Positions 29,032-38,283 of a DNA stretch of 64,000 nt are shown piece after piece. A program made the translations under genes and the position numbers. Each line of letters begins with the position of its first letter. The first letter of the stretch is position 1. This DNA is from CAVRAZ01 sp963719135. GTDB lineage: Bacteria > Pseudomonadota > Gammaproteobacteria > DSM-19610. The stretch is from NCBI GenBank assembly GCA_963719135.1, contig CAVRAZ010000001.1:62001-126000 (forward strand), in the 5' to 3' direction. The notes under the pieces were generated by a model. The model was not told the DNA's origin. It made no database searches and saw only the letters and a list, made by a program, of their open reading frames with translations.

Positions 29032-29364
29032 TATATATCAATTAGTTACTAGAATACGCTCATGCGGACCGGGTCCGCGTGATATTGATGTAGACATTAT
29101 GTGCACAGTTCGCTTATGCCTCGTTTCTCGATCACTACTTCGTAACCAGTAGATCGGACGTTGGATTTCTCTTTCCGGTACCAACCACCATCGCCAAGCA
29201 CGCGATTTCCGCTACATTAGTGATTGAATGCCGGCATTATGACGATCACCCTGGATATGGCCTTCTTGAGCACTGTCACCACAATGGGGGCGTAGTGCCA
29301 AGCACAGTGAACCCAAGTTAGTTCTCTTTACGCCCATCATCTTGACGGTTTATTTCAATCGGTT
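29032..29364. other. AT-rich left margin of the accessory region
   Basis: No gene is supported in these 330 bp. Base composition by eye is far poorer in GC than the core genes to the left. The segment begins directly after tRNA-Leu and contains ATCAATTAGTTA at 29037-29048, which recurs at 42159-42170 near the right end. No integrase is present. Confidence 0.5.
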
Positions 29365-30306
29365 ATGGCTGACATAGTTCTCATCCATGGTATTGACCAG
29401 CAGCAACGTACTGCAGACGCCCTTGAAAGCGAATGGCTTCCCGAGCTGGCAGGTGGTATTCGTCTTGCGGGACTTCCGGATGTTGCTGACCGTATCTGGC
29501 GTGGCGCTAGGACCGTTGCCGGGATCGACGCGCGCATGGCTTTTTACGGTAACTTATTTCTCGTGCCCGGCATACAGGGAAGCGGCGCTGAGGACTTTAC
29601 GGAGGAAGAGGCGGAATTCGCCGAATCGTTGGCTCGCGAATGGCTTAATAACGTAGCTGAACGCGCGACACGGCAAGAGATACGATTGACTGGGATGCGT
29701 GAGCGAGCTTTTGTACAAACCGACTTAGGAGTCGAGCAGGGCGCCAGAAGTTTCATTCGTACTGCAATAAGTAGCCTCGCAAAGATTGAGTGGTTTGCAC
29801 CGTATGGCATGGGCTTCGCTGAACGATTTGTGTACCGTGCGCTGAGTCAGGTTACACGTTATTTTACAAATAACGAAATCCGGGATGCAGCCCTACGAAC
29901 AGCTTTATCTCTGATTGGTCCGGAAACCAAGGTCATTATTGCTCATTCACTCGGTTCGGTGATCGCATTTGAAGTGGCGCATCGTCTACGCGATCCGCTT
30001 TTGCTTCTACTGACCTTGGGTTCGCCACTAGGCCTCCAAACCATAATTTATCAAAAACTCCGACCACAACCGCCAAGTTTTCCACCCCTGGTTCGCCGAT
30101 GGGTTAACGTTGCTGATCGGAATGACTTTATAGCTGCCGATCCAAATCTGAGAGCATTATTTGGCGTGAATATCCCGGGCCAGTCAGTGCTCGAAGACAC
30201 CTTCACCGTAGATAACGGAGCTGAGCCGCACCGTGTAGAATTCTATCTCACCAAGGTGCAAGTGGGAAATGAGGTTGGAACACTGTTCAGGCGCAACTCG
30301 CCGTAA
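29365..30306 (+). CDS. Alpha/beta hydrolase (serine esterase-like), island gene
   Basis: The 313-residue product starts MADIVLIHGIDQQQ, with the first strand and oxyanion HG motif of alpha/beta hydrolases at the very N-terminus. The nucleophile elbow is VIIAHSLGSVIAFEVAH (Ser in HSLGS). LTLGSPLG after the next strand and RWVNVADRNDFIA, with an Asp candidate, resemble PGAP1/lipase-like esterases. The final catalytic His may be the one in AEPHRVEFYL. No signal peptide is visible. It is convergent with the caspase-NTPase gene, 156 bp apart, and shares its AT-rich composition. A phospholipase-type effector role is possible but unproven. Confidence 0.75.
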   Translation: MADIVLIHGIDQQQRTADALESEWLPELAGGIRLAGLPDVADRIWRGARTVAGIDARMAFYGNLFLVPGIQGSGAEDFTEEEAEFAESLAREWLNNVAERATRQEIRLTGMRERAFVQTDLGVEQGARSFIRTAISSLAKIEWFAPYGMGFAERFVYRALSQVTRYFTNNEIRDAALRTALSLIGPETKVIIAHSLGSVIAFEVAHRLRDPLLLLLTLGSPLGLQTIIYQKLRPQPPSFPPLVRRWVNVADRNDFIAADPNLRALFGVNIPGQSVLEDTFTVDNGAEPHRVEFYLTKVQVGNEVGTLFRRNSP

Positions 30307-30462
30307 TTGTTGTCAATCCGCAACGGCCGCAACGTATCCCTACAACTATAGTTTCACGGAGCTGTGAGGTAAGTCACCGAAAGCAATTGGCCGTCCCTAC
30401 AATTCGCGGTCATTTGAAGAATTTCTTGGCAAGATAAATCGGCCGAATAGCCACTCCTCTAG

Positions 30463-33400
30463 TTAAACCTTGCCAGATCGCTGGCTGAACAACAACATAT
30501 AAAGGCGGGTTGCGAGAGTCTCCCGATGTAACTTGCCCAAGATATTAACCTGATCTACGAGCAGCAATTCAAAAAGTTTACGTGCGTCCAGGTGATTAGA
30601 AAGTCCATGCGTATAACCAATAACATCTGCCAGCGTTTTCAGCGTGCTTGGGTGGTTCCGGCCCAGTACCCGAACACGGTCATGTAGTACTTCTCGAGCA
30701 AGACGGAGTGCTTCCCGTACGTTACCAGAGCCTGCTGTTAGGAATCCAATATTGCTGCGCGTCTTAAGTGTATTTGGATGATCCCATCCAAGTATGCGAG
30801 TTTGATCAAGTACTAGTGCCCGGAAGAGACTCATTGCCTTGCTAACATCGCCGCACGCGCCCGTAGCCTGACCAACGCAAAGGCGCGTCATGAGTATTTC
30901 AGGATCGTCAGGCGCAAGTACGTCTTTTTGGTCGTTATATAGATCGCTGAACAGCCTTAGTGCTTCCTGAGGATCACCGGATCGTAGGGTCCAATCAGCG
31001 ATGCTGAACCGCGTCAGAAGTGTCTCCTGATGAGTTGGGCCGAGAGCGGCTATTTCCATTGGAAGCAACTCCAAGCAGAGTGCGAGCGCTCGCTGTTTGT
31101 CGCCGTCCTCACCAACACAACTCGCAATCAATCGGCGCAATCTAAGCGTTTCCAGATGATTCGGACCGAACTGGTGTTTTAACTCTGGCAGCAACGTCTC
31201 AGCCAGTTCCAAGGCGCCGCGGGCATTACCACCCGCGAGTTTAATAGAAGCAATATTGACGCGAAATACAAGTGTGTCTCGGTCATCAGAACCAAGGTAG
31301 TGGTCGAGGTCATGCAGTAGACTTTTCAGTTGATTACCGGTGTGACTTGAGGAATCCAATAGGATCGCCGCCGTCCGCGCCTTCAGCGTATTCCGCGCAC
31401 CAGGACCACACACTCTCTCGAGATCAGGAATCAATTCCCTCAGCAGTTTGAGTGCCTTCTGATTATTCCCAGATCTGGCCGTCAAATTGGCAATATTCAG
31501 GCGAGTCGACAACGTTTTCTGATCATCCGGCCCCATTACATGCCGCTGATCTGTGAGCAGTGTCTCCATTAGTTGCAATGCTTCCTGAACGTTATCTAGT
31601 GCCCCTGTGAAATAGGCGACATTGCCACGCGTTGAAAGCGTTTCCCAATGATATGGACCAAGTACATGAGTCTCGTCAATGAGAAGACTTTTGGATAGCT
31701 CAAGCGCTTTTCTCGCATTCCAAATCTCTCCGGTGAAGCTTGCAATATTGTGTCGCGTCACTAATGTGTACAGGTGATTAGGGCCGAGTACTTGTGTCAT
31801 CCGTGGAAGTAGTGCAGAAGCAATCTGAAGGGCCTTTTCAAAGTCGCCGCAGTCAGCAGTCCAGTGAGCAATGTTGCTTTCAGCCGCGAGCGCTTCCGGA
31901 TGATCTGGTCCCTGAGTACTCTCTATAAACGTCTTCCAACGTTCCCAACGTCGCACATTATCCCTTGGGTTCGCTGACGTTCGAAGTGTCAGACATCGAA
32001 TTGCCATCGCAAAATCGCCAAGAAACCACAGGTGTTCTGCTTCTCGTTCGAAGGCATAACTAGTAATCGGATCATCTAGGTCTGTTGGCCCTTTTCCTAA
32101 CGGGGAAAGTTGCTGAATGGCAGTTACTATTGCGTAATGCGCTTCTCTATTCTTCTGCGGTGAACTCGTAGTGACGTATTTGTTAAGGGTCTGGTGAAAG
32201 AGGCCAACGTGCTCCAGCATCGTACCAGCGCCAATTCGAACAACTAGGCCTCGCAATCTAACTAAGTGGTCGCGTACGCCAGCAGGGGTGCCTGGGCCTG
32301 CTAATATCTCGCTAGCAGTACACAGTAAATCCATTGGGACTATGGGGCCTGAACCGGCCGCACCTAAAATAGCAAGAATATTCTGTGTGTTGTCGTTTTC
32401 CGTTGCGCCACACCGAACCAACATCTCTTCGAAGAGTTCGTTAAGTACGACGAAGTCACTGCAGATCTTGGCGTTGGGGTCCTGACTGAGCAGGTCCACT
32501 ATAGATCGCGCCACCAGCCAGTTACCTTGTGCCGCACGGGTAATGCTGTCTATGCGACTTTGCGGAATATCACGTCGTTGGAGATATCTGGACACGCTAT
32601 CGGCAGACGCTGCGGGCAGTTGGTATGGATGCGCGGTCTTTGGAAGTTCTGTGTCCGGCCGTGCGGTGATTACCAAGTTCACAAAAGTGAGCCTTGTTAG
32701 TAGTTCTAAGGCGCCCATTATCGAGGCTTGGGCGCCAACTGCAATACGATCTAGTCCATCAACTATTAACCGTATTGATTCACCTGTTTGCAGAAGATTC
32801 AGTGGGCCGACTACGAGCCTTTCCAGTATGCCGAGCCGTTGTCGCTGGCTGAGCGCAGAATCGCGCGCGAAGTGTTCTTGTGCTTCGCGAAAACGGGCAA
32901 CGGAACGCGAAAGTTGCGCAGCAAGCATGCGCGCAAGACCATGTGGGGTGGTTGCTTCCGTAAGCAGTGCGATTGCATGCACGAATCCATTGGGCACTAT
33001 GTCTGCTGTCACCCGAGGCCAGGCCAGAGCCGCAGCCAATGCGGATTTTCCACTGCCGGCTTCACCTACGAGGGCTAAGCAGGAGTATTGTATTGAATTA
33101 AGGACGGTGTCACTCAAGGCCGGAGTTGGCTGGTATGCCAGCGTCAGTCGTTGGATCTCCTCAGCGACCTCAGTGTGTGACCAGAATTCATTAAGTACTC
33201 CACCATTGCGTGCGAGCCATAGTGTCTTATCTGGATTGTATGACGGGTGCTGCGGCACTTGGTTCGGGCAATCCCTCTCGATATATGGGCGTACGTCGGA
33301 GCACCATAGATATGCTGATGGAATCATCGCGATACCATCACGAAGTAACGCAATGAGGCTCCTGCTGAAACAGCCATTAGCGGCGGGGCGGTGGTCGACG

Positions 33401-33903
33401 GCAGCAAGCATCTCGAATCGGAGTGTTCCTTTGAGATCCGCAATCCATGTCTTTGCGGCCGAAAATCCAGCCACGCCCGCAAAACAGGTATCGACGAGAA
33501 CTCCCAACCCATCGACTCGGCCTGGCGACGTATTGTGAATTTCTTTGATAAGATGGGTAAAATGGATTGCTGTGTCTGAAGTGGGTGGTGACTTGGCGTC
33601 TTGCGGCATCAGAAAGAAATCCTCGCCGACCTTTTCTCCCACTTTCTCTCCGTGACCAATGTAGGCGATGAATAAAGTTGCTTCATCTCTTGCGGCGCGC
33701 TGATATGCACGTCTAATTGCATCTTTCGCTTCATTGACGGTTGGATCAATCAGTACTCCCGCGCCTTCAAGCGCCGACACGCAGTCGCCTCTACCTGGGT
33801 CAGTCATCACGCCATAGAGGTCAAGGGCTACACTGGGAAGGAAGCTCAGGTAACCGAGCGCCGAGCATTGGGAGCCGATTACTAGAATGCGTCTTCGGCT
33901 CAT
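30463..33903 (-). CDS. Caspase-like / NACHT-type STAND NTPase / TPR protein (bacterial NLR-like)
   Basis: The 1146-residue protein has three parts. Residues about 1-240 are a caspase-like C14 domain with the dyad His84 (FIAYIGHGEKV) and Cys140 (LGVLVDTCFAGVAG). Residues about 270-600 are a P-loop STAND NTPase with Walker A GEAGSGKSA (280-288), Walker B IRLIVDGLDRI (377-387) and VITARPD (411-417), the R-P arrangement of NACHT proteins. Residues about 664-1146 hold roughly twelve 42-residue kinesin-light-chain-like TPRs marked by GPxHxETL (LGPNHLYTL, LGPYHWETL, FGPNHLETL, LGPTHQETL). This effector-NTPase-sensor order is that of bacterial NLR-like antiphage proteins: the repeats would sense a ligand, the NTPase oligomerise and the protease cleave targets. 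Function is inferred. The gene is AT-rich and sits in a tRNA-Leu island. Confidence 0.85.
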   Translation of the reverse strand: MSRRRILVIGSQCSALGYLSFLPSVALDLYGVMTDPGRGDCVSALEGAGVLIDPTVNEAKDAIRRAYQRAARDEATLFIAYIGHGEKVGEKVGEDFFLMPQDAKSPPTSDTAIHFTHLIKEIHNTSPGRVDGLGVLVDTCFAGVAGFSAAKTWIADLKGTLRFEMLAAVDHRPAANGCFSRSLIALLRDGIAMIPSAYLWCSDVRPYIERDCPNQVPQHPSYNPDKTLWLARNGGVLNEFWSHTEVAEEIQRLTLAYQPTPALSDTVLNSIQYSCLALVGEAGSGKSALAAALAWPRVTADIVPNGFVHAIALLTEATTPHGLARMLAAQLSRSVARFREAQEHFARDSALSQRQRLGILERLVVGPLNLLQTGESIRLIVDGLDRIAVGAQASIMGALELLTRLTFVNLVITARPDTELPKTAHPYQLPAASADSVSRYLQRRDIPQSRIDSITRAAQGNWLVARSIVDLLSQDPNAKICSDFVVLNELFEEMLVRCGATENDNTQNILAILGAAGSGPIVPMDLLCTASEILAGPGTPAGVRDHLVRLRGLVVRIGAGTMLEHVGLFHQTLNKYVTTSSPQKNREAHYAIVTAIQQLSPLGKGPTDLDDPITSYAFEREAEHLWFLGDFAMAIRCLTLRTSANPRDNVRRWERWKTFIESTQGPDHPEALAAESNIAHWTADCGDFEKALQIASALLPRMTQVLGPNHLYTLVTRHNIASFTGEIWNARKALELSKSLLIDETHVLGPYHWETLSTRGNVAYFTGALDNVQEALQLMETLLTDQRHVMGPDDQKTLSTRLNIANLTARSGNNQKALKLLRELIPDLERVCGPGARNTLKARTAAILLDSSSHTGNQLKSLLHDLDHYLGSDDRDTLVFRVNIASIKLAGGNARGALELAETLLPELKHQFGPNHLETLRLRRLIASCVGEDGDKQRALALCLELLPMEIAALGPTHQETLLTRFSIADWTLRSGDPQEALRLFSDLYNDQKDVLAPDDPEILMTRLCVGQATGACGDVSKAMSLFRALVLDQTRILGWDHPNTLKTRSNIGFLTAGSGNVREALRLAREVLHDRVRVLGRNHPSTLKTLADVIGYTHGLSNHLDARKLFELLLVDQVNILGKLHRETLATRLYMLLFSQRSGKV

Positions 33904-34119
33904 CTGTAGAAAGTAATCATTTAAGTATAGACGCGTCCTAGCCTATGTTCCGTCGTGAACTGGGCAAGTGCTGGCGAAACTAATCAGAGGGAATTCAAAC
34001 ATGGAGCTAAAGTCGAAAGTGGTGTACAGGCCCCCGGGCGGCATAAGTTGAGGCGGTGGAGGTTTCTGTTGAGAATGTGATTGTCGAAGTCACTAACCAG
34101 CAGAAGGAAACACTCCACC
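33904..34119. other. Gap between the STAND gene and the IS256 fragment
   Basis: No gene is seen. On the minus strand TATACT lies about 23 bp before the STAND start codon, a possible -10 for that gene, without a clear -35 or ribosome site. The end next to the transposase fragment probably contains IS256 left-end sequence. Confidence 0.35.
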
Positions 34120-34638
34120 ATGAAGCAGAATAGCGAGAAGACGTTGCCGGGTCTAGCGGAAATCGGTCTTGGATTAGAGGACCTGATTCGCCGGGGTGCC
34201 CGGGAAGTAATCCAACAGGCGGTGGAAGCGGAACTGGCCCAATTGCTTGGGCAATATGAAAACGTGAAGACCCTCGCCGGACAACGTGCGGTAGTGCGCA
34301 ACGGCTACGTGCCCGAGCGCGAGGGGCTGACCGCCGTAGGCCCAGTGCCTGTGCAGGTGCCGAAGGTCGGCGACCGTTCGGGATCTGGGGTCAAATTCAA
34401 TTCGGCGCTGTTGCCGCCCTACGTTCGGCGTTCGGCGCGCATCTCGGCGGCACTGCCGTGGCTGTATCTGAAGGGCATATCCACCGGCGACATGAGCGAG
34501 GCATTGAAGGTGCTCGTGGGTGAGGACGCCAAGGGTCTACGCCCAACGTCGTCAGCCGCCTGAAGGCGCAGTGGGCGGCGGAGCATGCCAGCTGGAACGA
34601 ACGCGACCTGTCCGCGGCGCGTTATGTCTACGGCAAGA
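34120..34638 (+). pseudogene. IS256-family (mutator) transposase, N-terminal fragment
   Basis: The reading frame starts MKQNSEKTLPGLAEIGLGLE and continues with REVIQQAVEAELAQLLGQYE, VVRNGYVPEREGLTAVGPVP, LPPYVRRSARISAALPWLYL and GISTGDMSEALKVLVGEDAK, a typical IS256/mutator N-terminus. After GEDAKGL one base is missing (near 34543), and the second frame gives NVVSRLKAQWAAEH up to SAARYVY. There the match stops and an unrelated repeat begins at 34639. Only about 170 of roughly 400 residues remain and the DDE domain is lost, so it is inactive. Confidence 0.88.
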
Positions 34639-34929
34639 GTGTCGTGACGCTCAGGATGCGAAACGGGACATCCAAGTCGCCGTTTCGCCCTCGCTTGTCA
34701 CGACAGCCTATTATGCCCCGGCCGCCCTGCGTCCGTGCCGCTTCGCCACGCCATCGCACGCTCGGCGCTGGCTGCGCAGCACTCCCGCAAATGGCTTGAC
34801 GGCGTGTCGGATGCGCTTGCATATGGCCTTCGGCGTTCGCTATCGCTCACACCTACGGCCATACGCCCGCGCCTACGCCTTCCGGGGACTACGCGCCCTC
34901 GCTTCGCTCTCCATGGCGCGCAGCGGTGG
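34639..34929 (+). repeat. 0.3 kb repeat, copy 1 (inverted partner at 41490-41789)
   Basis: From GTGTCGTGACGCTCAGG to GCGCAGCGGTGG this segment matches the reverse complement of 41490-41789 over nearly its whole length, with a few substitutions and about 9 bp of indels. It replaces the rest of the IS256 transposase on one side. I see no protein family in any frame. It may be a non-coding mobile element or part of a larger degraded IS. Confidence 0.8.
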
Positions 34930-35024
34930 GTCGATGGCATCCATACAGGGCTGCGGGCCGGACATTCACAAAGGGGACAGATTTATTTGGGCGGGTATTC
35001 TAACCGCATTTATTCGACAGCCCG

Positions 35025-35273
35025 TCACCGCGTCGGCACATACATAATAGGCCGCGTACACCTGCCCAGCAGACCTTCCTCGGTAAATTCAAGCAGCACG
35101 CCGTAGGGTACGCCGTGCCGACGGCAACCGAGAACGATCAGGTCGATATTCAACCGCTCGGATTCCTTCAACAGCGTCTTCACCGTCGCGCCTTCGATCA
35201 GGAGCGCGGCGGCATCGACGCCCCGGTCGCGCAGGCAATGCACCAGGGTTTGCAGGAACTCGTGCTCCTTGTA
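35025..35273 (-). pseudogene. Truncated duplicate of universal stress protein gene
   Basis: The last about 83 codons (HEFLQTLVHCLRDRGVDAAA, LIEGATVKTLLKESERLNID, GCRRHGVPYGVLLEFTEEGL, RPIMYVPTR) are nearly identical to the C-terminal half of the intact gene at 37466-37909. The N-terminal half, with the first strand and half of the nucleotide site, is gone; homology ends at 35272 where the palindromic element at 35278-35335 begins. This looks like a duplication truncated by an insertion or deletion. Confidence 0.88.
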
Positions 35274-35277
35274 GTAA

Positions 35278-35335
35278 AAAGGGGTCGGTGACAAATGCGA
35301 ATCACAATCATAATTGATTGTCACCGACCCCCTTT
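35278..35335. mobile_element. Short palindromic element (GGGTCGGTGACAA type)
   Basis: AAAGGGGTCGGTGACAAATG and, inverted, TTGTCACCGACCCCCTTT enclose an AT-rich centre. A diverged copy lies at 39281-39339. Such palindromes often mark ends of REP-associated or IS-derived elements. It forms the breakpoint of the truncated usp copy. Confidence 0.7.
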
Positions 35336-35617
35336 AGAATACGTAAAGCCTCACAGGCAGTGGTTCATGCGCTGTTTACCCGTCGGGCGACGGGGGACAG
35401 AACACGCATTGTCAAAACTGCGTTGATGTGAGTAGGTTACGGGACGACACCAAGGCCGTTCGGTCGGTTCTAATCAGCGGCGCCCGGGTACTCGAACTCC
35501 CACCCTCCGAGAACCATCGATAGTCATGACGGTGGCGGGCTGCCCGGGAGACGTTGACTGGCACGGGAAGCCGGAGCAGGATCCTGGTTGGGTAGCAAGC
35601 AACGGAGGTAAATTGAA
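35336..35617. other. Gap before the GDSL lipoprotein gene
   Basis: No gene, RNA or convincing repeat is seen. The 3' part contains an AACGGAGG ribosome site a few bases before the lipoprotein ATG. Confidence 0.4.
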
Positions 35618-37180
35618 ATGACACGTTGCCTGAAAAACCTGATGGTTTTGCTCGGCGCCGGTGCACTTCTGCACGGCTGCGGTGGTGGCGGGAGTTCGAC
35701 TTCATCGATGCCGGCGGACTCGCCGGAGTGGCAATTCGGCGTCATCGGCGACAGCATGTCCGCCGCGACCCTCAGTAATGACCTGTGCGGCTCCGGCGAC
35801 GAACTGATGAGCTGCCTGCGCAAACGGCTCGATGACGATAATACTGCCTGGAGTTTCGCGGCCGGCAGTCAGACTTGGTCGTTCGGACGGCGGGCCGGCT
35901 ACGACGCCAGCGCAATCCACTCGGCAGCGGTCAATGGTGCCAAGTGGAACGATGCCCTGCAGCAGGCGCAGAGCCTGCTCGAAAATGAAACCGGACTGGC
36001 GCAGACCAACCAGGTGTTCATCGGCCTGGGCGCCAACGATGTGTGTAAGGAATTCGGCCATCTGTATGATGGCGACCTGGAACAAATCGCGCAGCATATC
36101 GATAACACCCTGACCTATCTCACCAACGCCATGGCAGGCAGGTCCGGTGCCGCCATCTACATGACCGGAACACCCGACATCAGCCGGTTGCGCGATCTGA
36201 TGTCACCCCGACAGCACAATTTCATTTTCAACAGTTGCCAGGCGATGTGGGACCTGGACACCAACGCGCTGCAATCCGAGGCCCGCGACAGCCTGTGCAA
36301 GGGCGAACTGGGCGCGGTGTGTGATGTGTTGCCGGCGGATCTGGAAAACCAGCTCCTGGATCTGTTGCTGGACAGGGCCCTCGATCAGAACCATGTCGAC
36401 GAAGGCGCGTGCGGAAGCCTACTCAGCAGCGCCAACAGTGACCAGCAGCGCCTCGATGCACGCCAGTTCAACATCGATCTGAACGCGCTGCTGGCGCGCA
36501 AGGCCACCGAATACGATGGCCGTAACGGCGTTCGGGTGCAGTTCAGCAACGCCCTGTTCGACATGCCTATCGAGCCTTATATGGTGTCCCAGGTGGACTG
36601 CTACCATCCCTCGCGCGCCGGACAACTGATGATTGCCCAGACTGTCTGGCAGGGTTTCAATCCCACGCAGGTACGCACCGACAGCTATTACTACGACGAT
36701 TTCGAGAATCCCGACCCCTGTACCCAGGAGTTCACTGACTGGGGCGGCGCGTGCTGGAACGATGGCGGTGCGCCGCTCGGTTTCGACGCACGGATCGGCA
36801 GTGATGGCTGGTATCGGTTACTGAAGGATACGGATAACAATGTCAGCCATTGGGTGGAGCGGCGGGTGGGTGATGTGTCGCAAAAATCCGCCGTGTGGCT
36901 GTCGTTCAAGCACCGGCGCACCGGCATGGACGACAGCGGTGACCGGGTGGCGTTCATGGTCTACGACGCCGACGGCGGCGATGGCCGGCTGCCAGGCTGG
37001 GTCACGCTGGACACCTTTGAGGGACCCGGCATCGATGTCGGTGTGCACAACGGCGACTATTACGACCTCACCCTCTATCGCTCGGACGACCTCTGGATCC
37101 GGTTCGAGACCAATAACGCGCGCAGCATGGAAAATGGCGACGGGCTGAAATGGGATAACGTCAGCCTGTTCGCTTGGTAA
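35618..37180 (+). CDS. SGNH/GDSL-family lipoprotein hydrolase
   Basis: A 520-residue lipoprotein: the signal peptide ends in the lipobox LLHGC (Cys21), then a Gly/Ser linker. Residues about 38-345 form an SGNH hydrolase with block I FGVIGDSMSA (Ser46), block III IGLGANDVC (Asn140) and block V VDCYHPS (Asp327, His330). The remainder (DDFENPDPCTQEFTDWGGAC to KWDNVSLFAW) looks like a beta-sandwich carbohydrate-binding or jelly-roll domain. It is probably an outer-membrane-anchored esterase or deacetylase; the substrate is unknown. Its composition is closer to the core genome than the STAND gene. Confidence 0.85.
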   Translation: MTRCLKNLMVLLGAGALLHGCGGGGSSTSSMPADSPEWQFGVIGDSMSAATLSNDLCGSGDELMSCLRKRLDDDNTAWSFAAGSQTWSFGRRAGYDASAIHSAAVNGAKWNDALQQAQSLLENETGLAQTNQVFIGLGANDVCKEFGHLYDGDLEQIAQHIDNTLTYLTNAMAGRSGAAIYMTGTPDISRLRDLMSPRQHNFIFNSCQAMWDLDTNALQSEARDSLCKGELGAVCDVLPADLENQLLDLLLDRALDQNHVDEGACGSLLSSANSDQQRLDARQFNIDLNALLARKATEYDGRNGVRVQFSNALFDMPIEPYMVSQVDCYHPSRAGQLMIAQTVWQGFNPTQVRTDSYYYDDFENPDPCTQEFTDWGGACWNDGGAPLGFDARIGSDGWYRLLKDTDNNVSHWVERRVGDVSQKSAVWLSFKHRRTGMDDSGDRVAFMVYDADGGDGRLPGWVTLDTFEGPGIDVGVHNGDYYDLTLYRSDDLWIRFETNNARSMENGDGLKWDNVSLFAW

Positions 37181-37213
37181 TAGCGGGCATCAATGAGGAC
37201 ACGGACGAATATT

Positions 37214-37374
37214 ATTGAGGCTTGCATCAATGCGTGACAGACGATCCGCCTTTGCCGTCATCCCGGCGCAGGCCGGGATCCAGCCGCCGCGCCAATGGAT
37301 TCCGGCCTGCGCCGGAATGACGGTCAAACGCCGGAATGACGGTCAAACTTGTCAACCATTGATGCAAGCCTCAA
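37214..37374. mobile_element. MITE family A, copy 2 (161 bp, inverted)
   Basis: Same termini as the copies at 21153 and 49506 (ATTGAGGCTTGCATCAATG / CATTGATGCAAGCCTCAAT) but with the core in reverse orientation. It is 15 bp longer because the CGGAATGACGGTCAAAC segment is tandemly duplicated. It lies 33 bp after the GDSL gene stop. Confidence 0.88.
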
Positions 37375-37465
37375 TAGGACACAAATGGATCCGTCCACTT
37401 TTTGCGTTGCGCTAACGAAGCGTTGGCACTGACTGAGGAAACGTCCCGCCACCCAAGCAACCCGG

Positions 37466-37909
37466 TCACCGCGTCGGCACATACATGATAGGCCGCGTGC
37501 ACCTGCCCAGCAGACCTTCCTCGGTAAATTCCAGCAGCACGCCGTAGGGTATGCCGTGTCGGCGGCAGCCGAGAACGATCAGGTCGATATTCAACCGCTC
37601 GGATTCCTTGAGCAGTGCTTTCACCGTCGCGCCTTCGATCAGGAGCGCGGTGGCATCGACACCCCGATCGCGCAGACAACGCGCCAGGGTCTGCAGGAAC
37701 TCGTGCTCCTTGTGCAATTCGGCGGCAGACGCGTGACGCAGCAATTCGTCGTCGATATTGAAAGGCGGCTGCTCGCTCGACTGCGGCACGATGTGTACCA
37801 GCCAGACCTTGCCGGAAAACGCCCGCGCCAGCTCCAGGGTGCGCTCGATCATGGGCGAGGCGATGGTCGTGTTTTCGACGTCATCGATCGCCAGGAGAAT
37901 GTTTTTCAT
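37466..37909 (-). CDS. Universal stress protein (UspA family)
   Basis: The 147-residue single-domain protein begins MKNILLAIDDVENT, the first strand with the nucleotide-contacting Asp of Usp proteins. It contains LEGATVKALLKESERLNIDL-type helix and strand sequence (here IEGATVKALLKE), LIVLGCRRHGIPYGVLLEF and CTRPIMYVPTR. The usual ATP-binding GxxGxxG(S/T) segment is altered to GCRRHGIPYGVL, so nucleotide binding is uncertain. ATG 37909 was chosen over an upstream in-frame start because the family begins there. A truncated near-identical copy lies 2.4 kb to the left. Confidence 0.9.
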   Translation of the reverse strand: MKNILLAIDDVENTTIASPMIERTLELARAFSGKVWLVHIVPQSSEQPPFNIDDELLRHASAAELHKEHEFLQTLARCLRDRGVDATALLIEGATVKALLKESERLNIDLIVLGCRRHGIPYGVLLEFTEEGLLGRCTRPIMYVPTR

Positions 37910-38283
37910 CGGGAGGGCTCCGGCTGTGGTGATTCTTCCAGTCTTACACATCGCGCCACGGAATGAAGCTATTGAACGCCTGGCATCTCTGCTTTGACGT
38001 TCGTCAATCTGGCGGAGGACGCGCCGCTGTTGGGTCCGACGTCGCGTACCGGGGTGCGCGCTGGCGGTCGAAAGGTGATTGGCCCCGGAGGCCGGTCACA
38101 GGCAGCGCCCGATCCGGGACACCGCCGTTTTGCCACACCCGACAGCGGGAAACAGAATCTTCAAACACCGGTTCATCGATTGGAAGACGGATGCCGATGA
38201 CCGGCCCCTGTGAACAAGCTACCGGTCAGGATGCCGGTGCCGTTGTCCGAGGCACAGTCCTGCGGGTTCACCGCTGCTCCCGT
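37910..38283. other. Gap between usp and the yceI-like gene
   Basis: No supported gene, RNA, repeat or terminator in these 370 bp. Short open frames here lack family resemblance and ribosome sites. Confidence 0.4.

Noticed and set aside
34520..35106. Open frames across the 0.3 kb repeat copy 1 (and 41279-41836 across copy 2)
   Set aside because: Several frames are open at once, products are Arg/Ala-rich and lack any family match except the IS200 tip in copy 2.
37910..38283. Small plus-strand frames between usp and the yceI-like gene
   Set aside because: No ribosome sites, no recognisable protein features, and overlapping alternatives in other frames.
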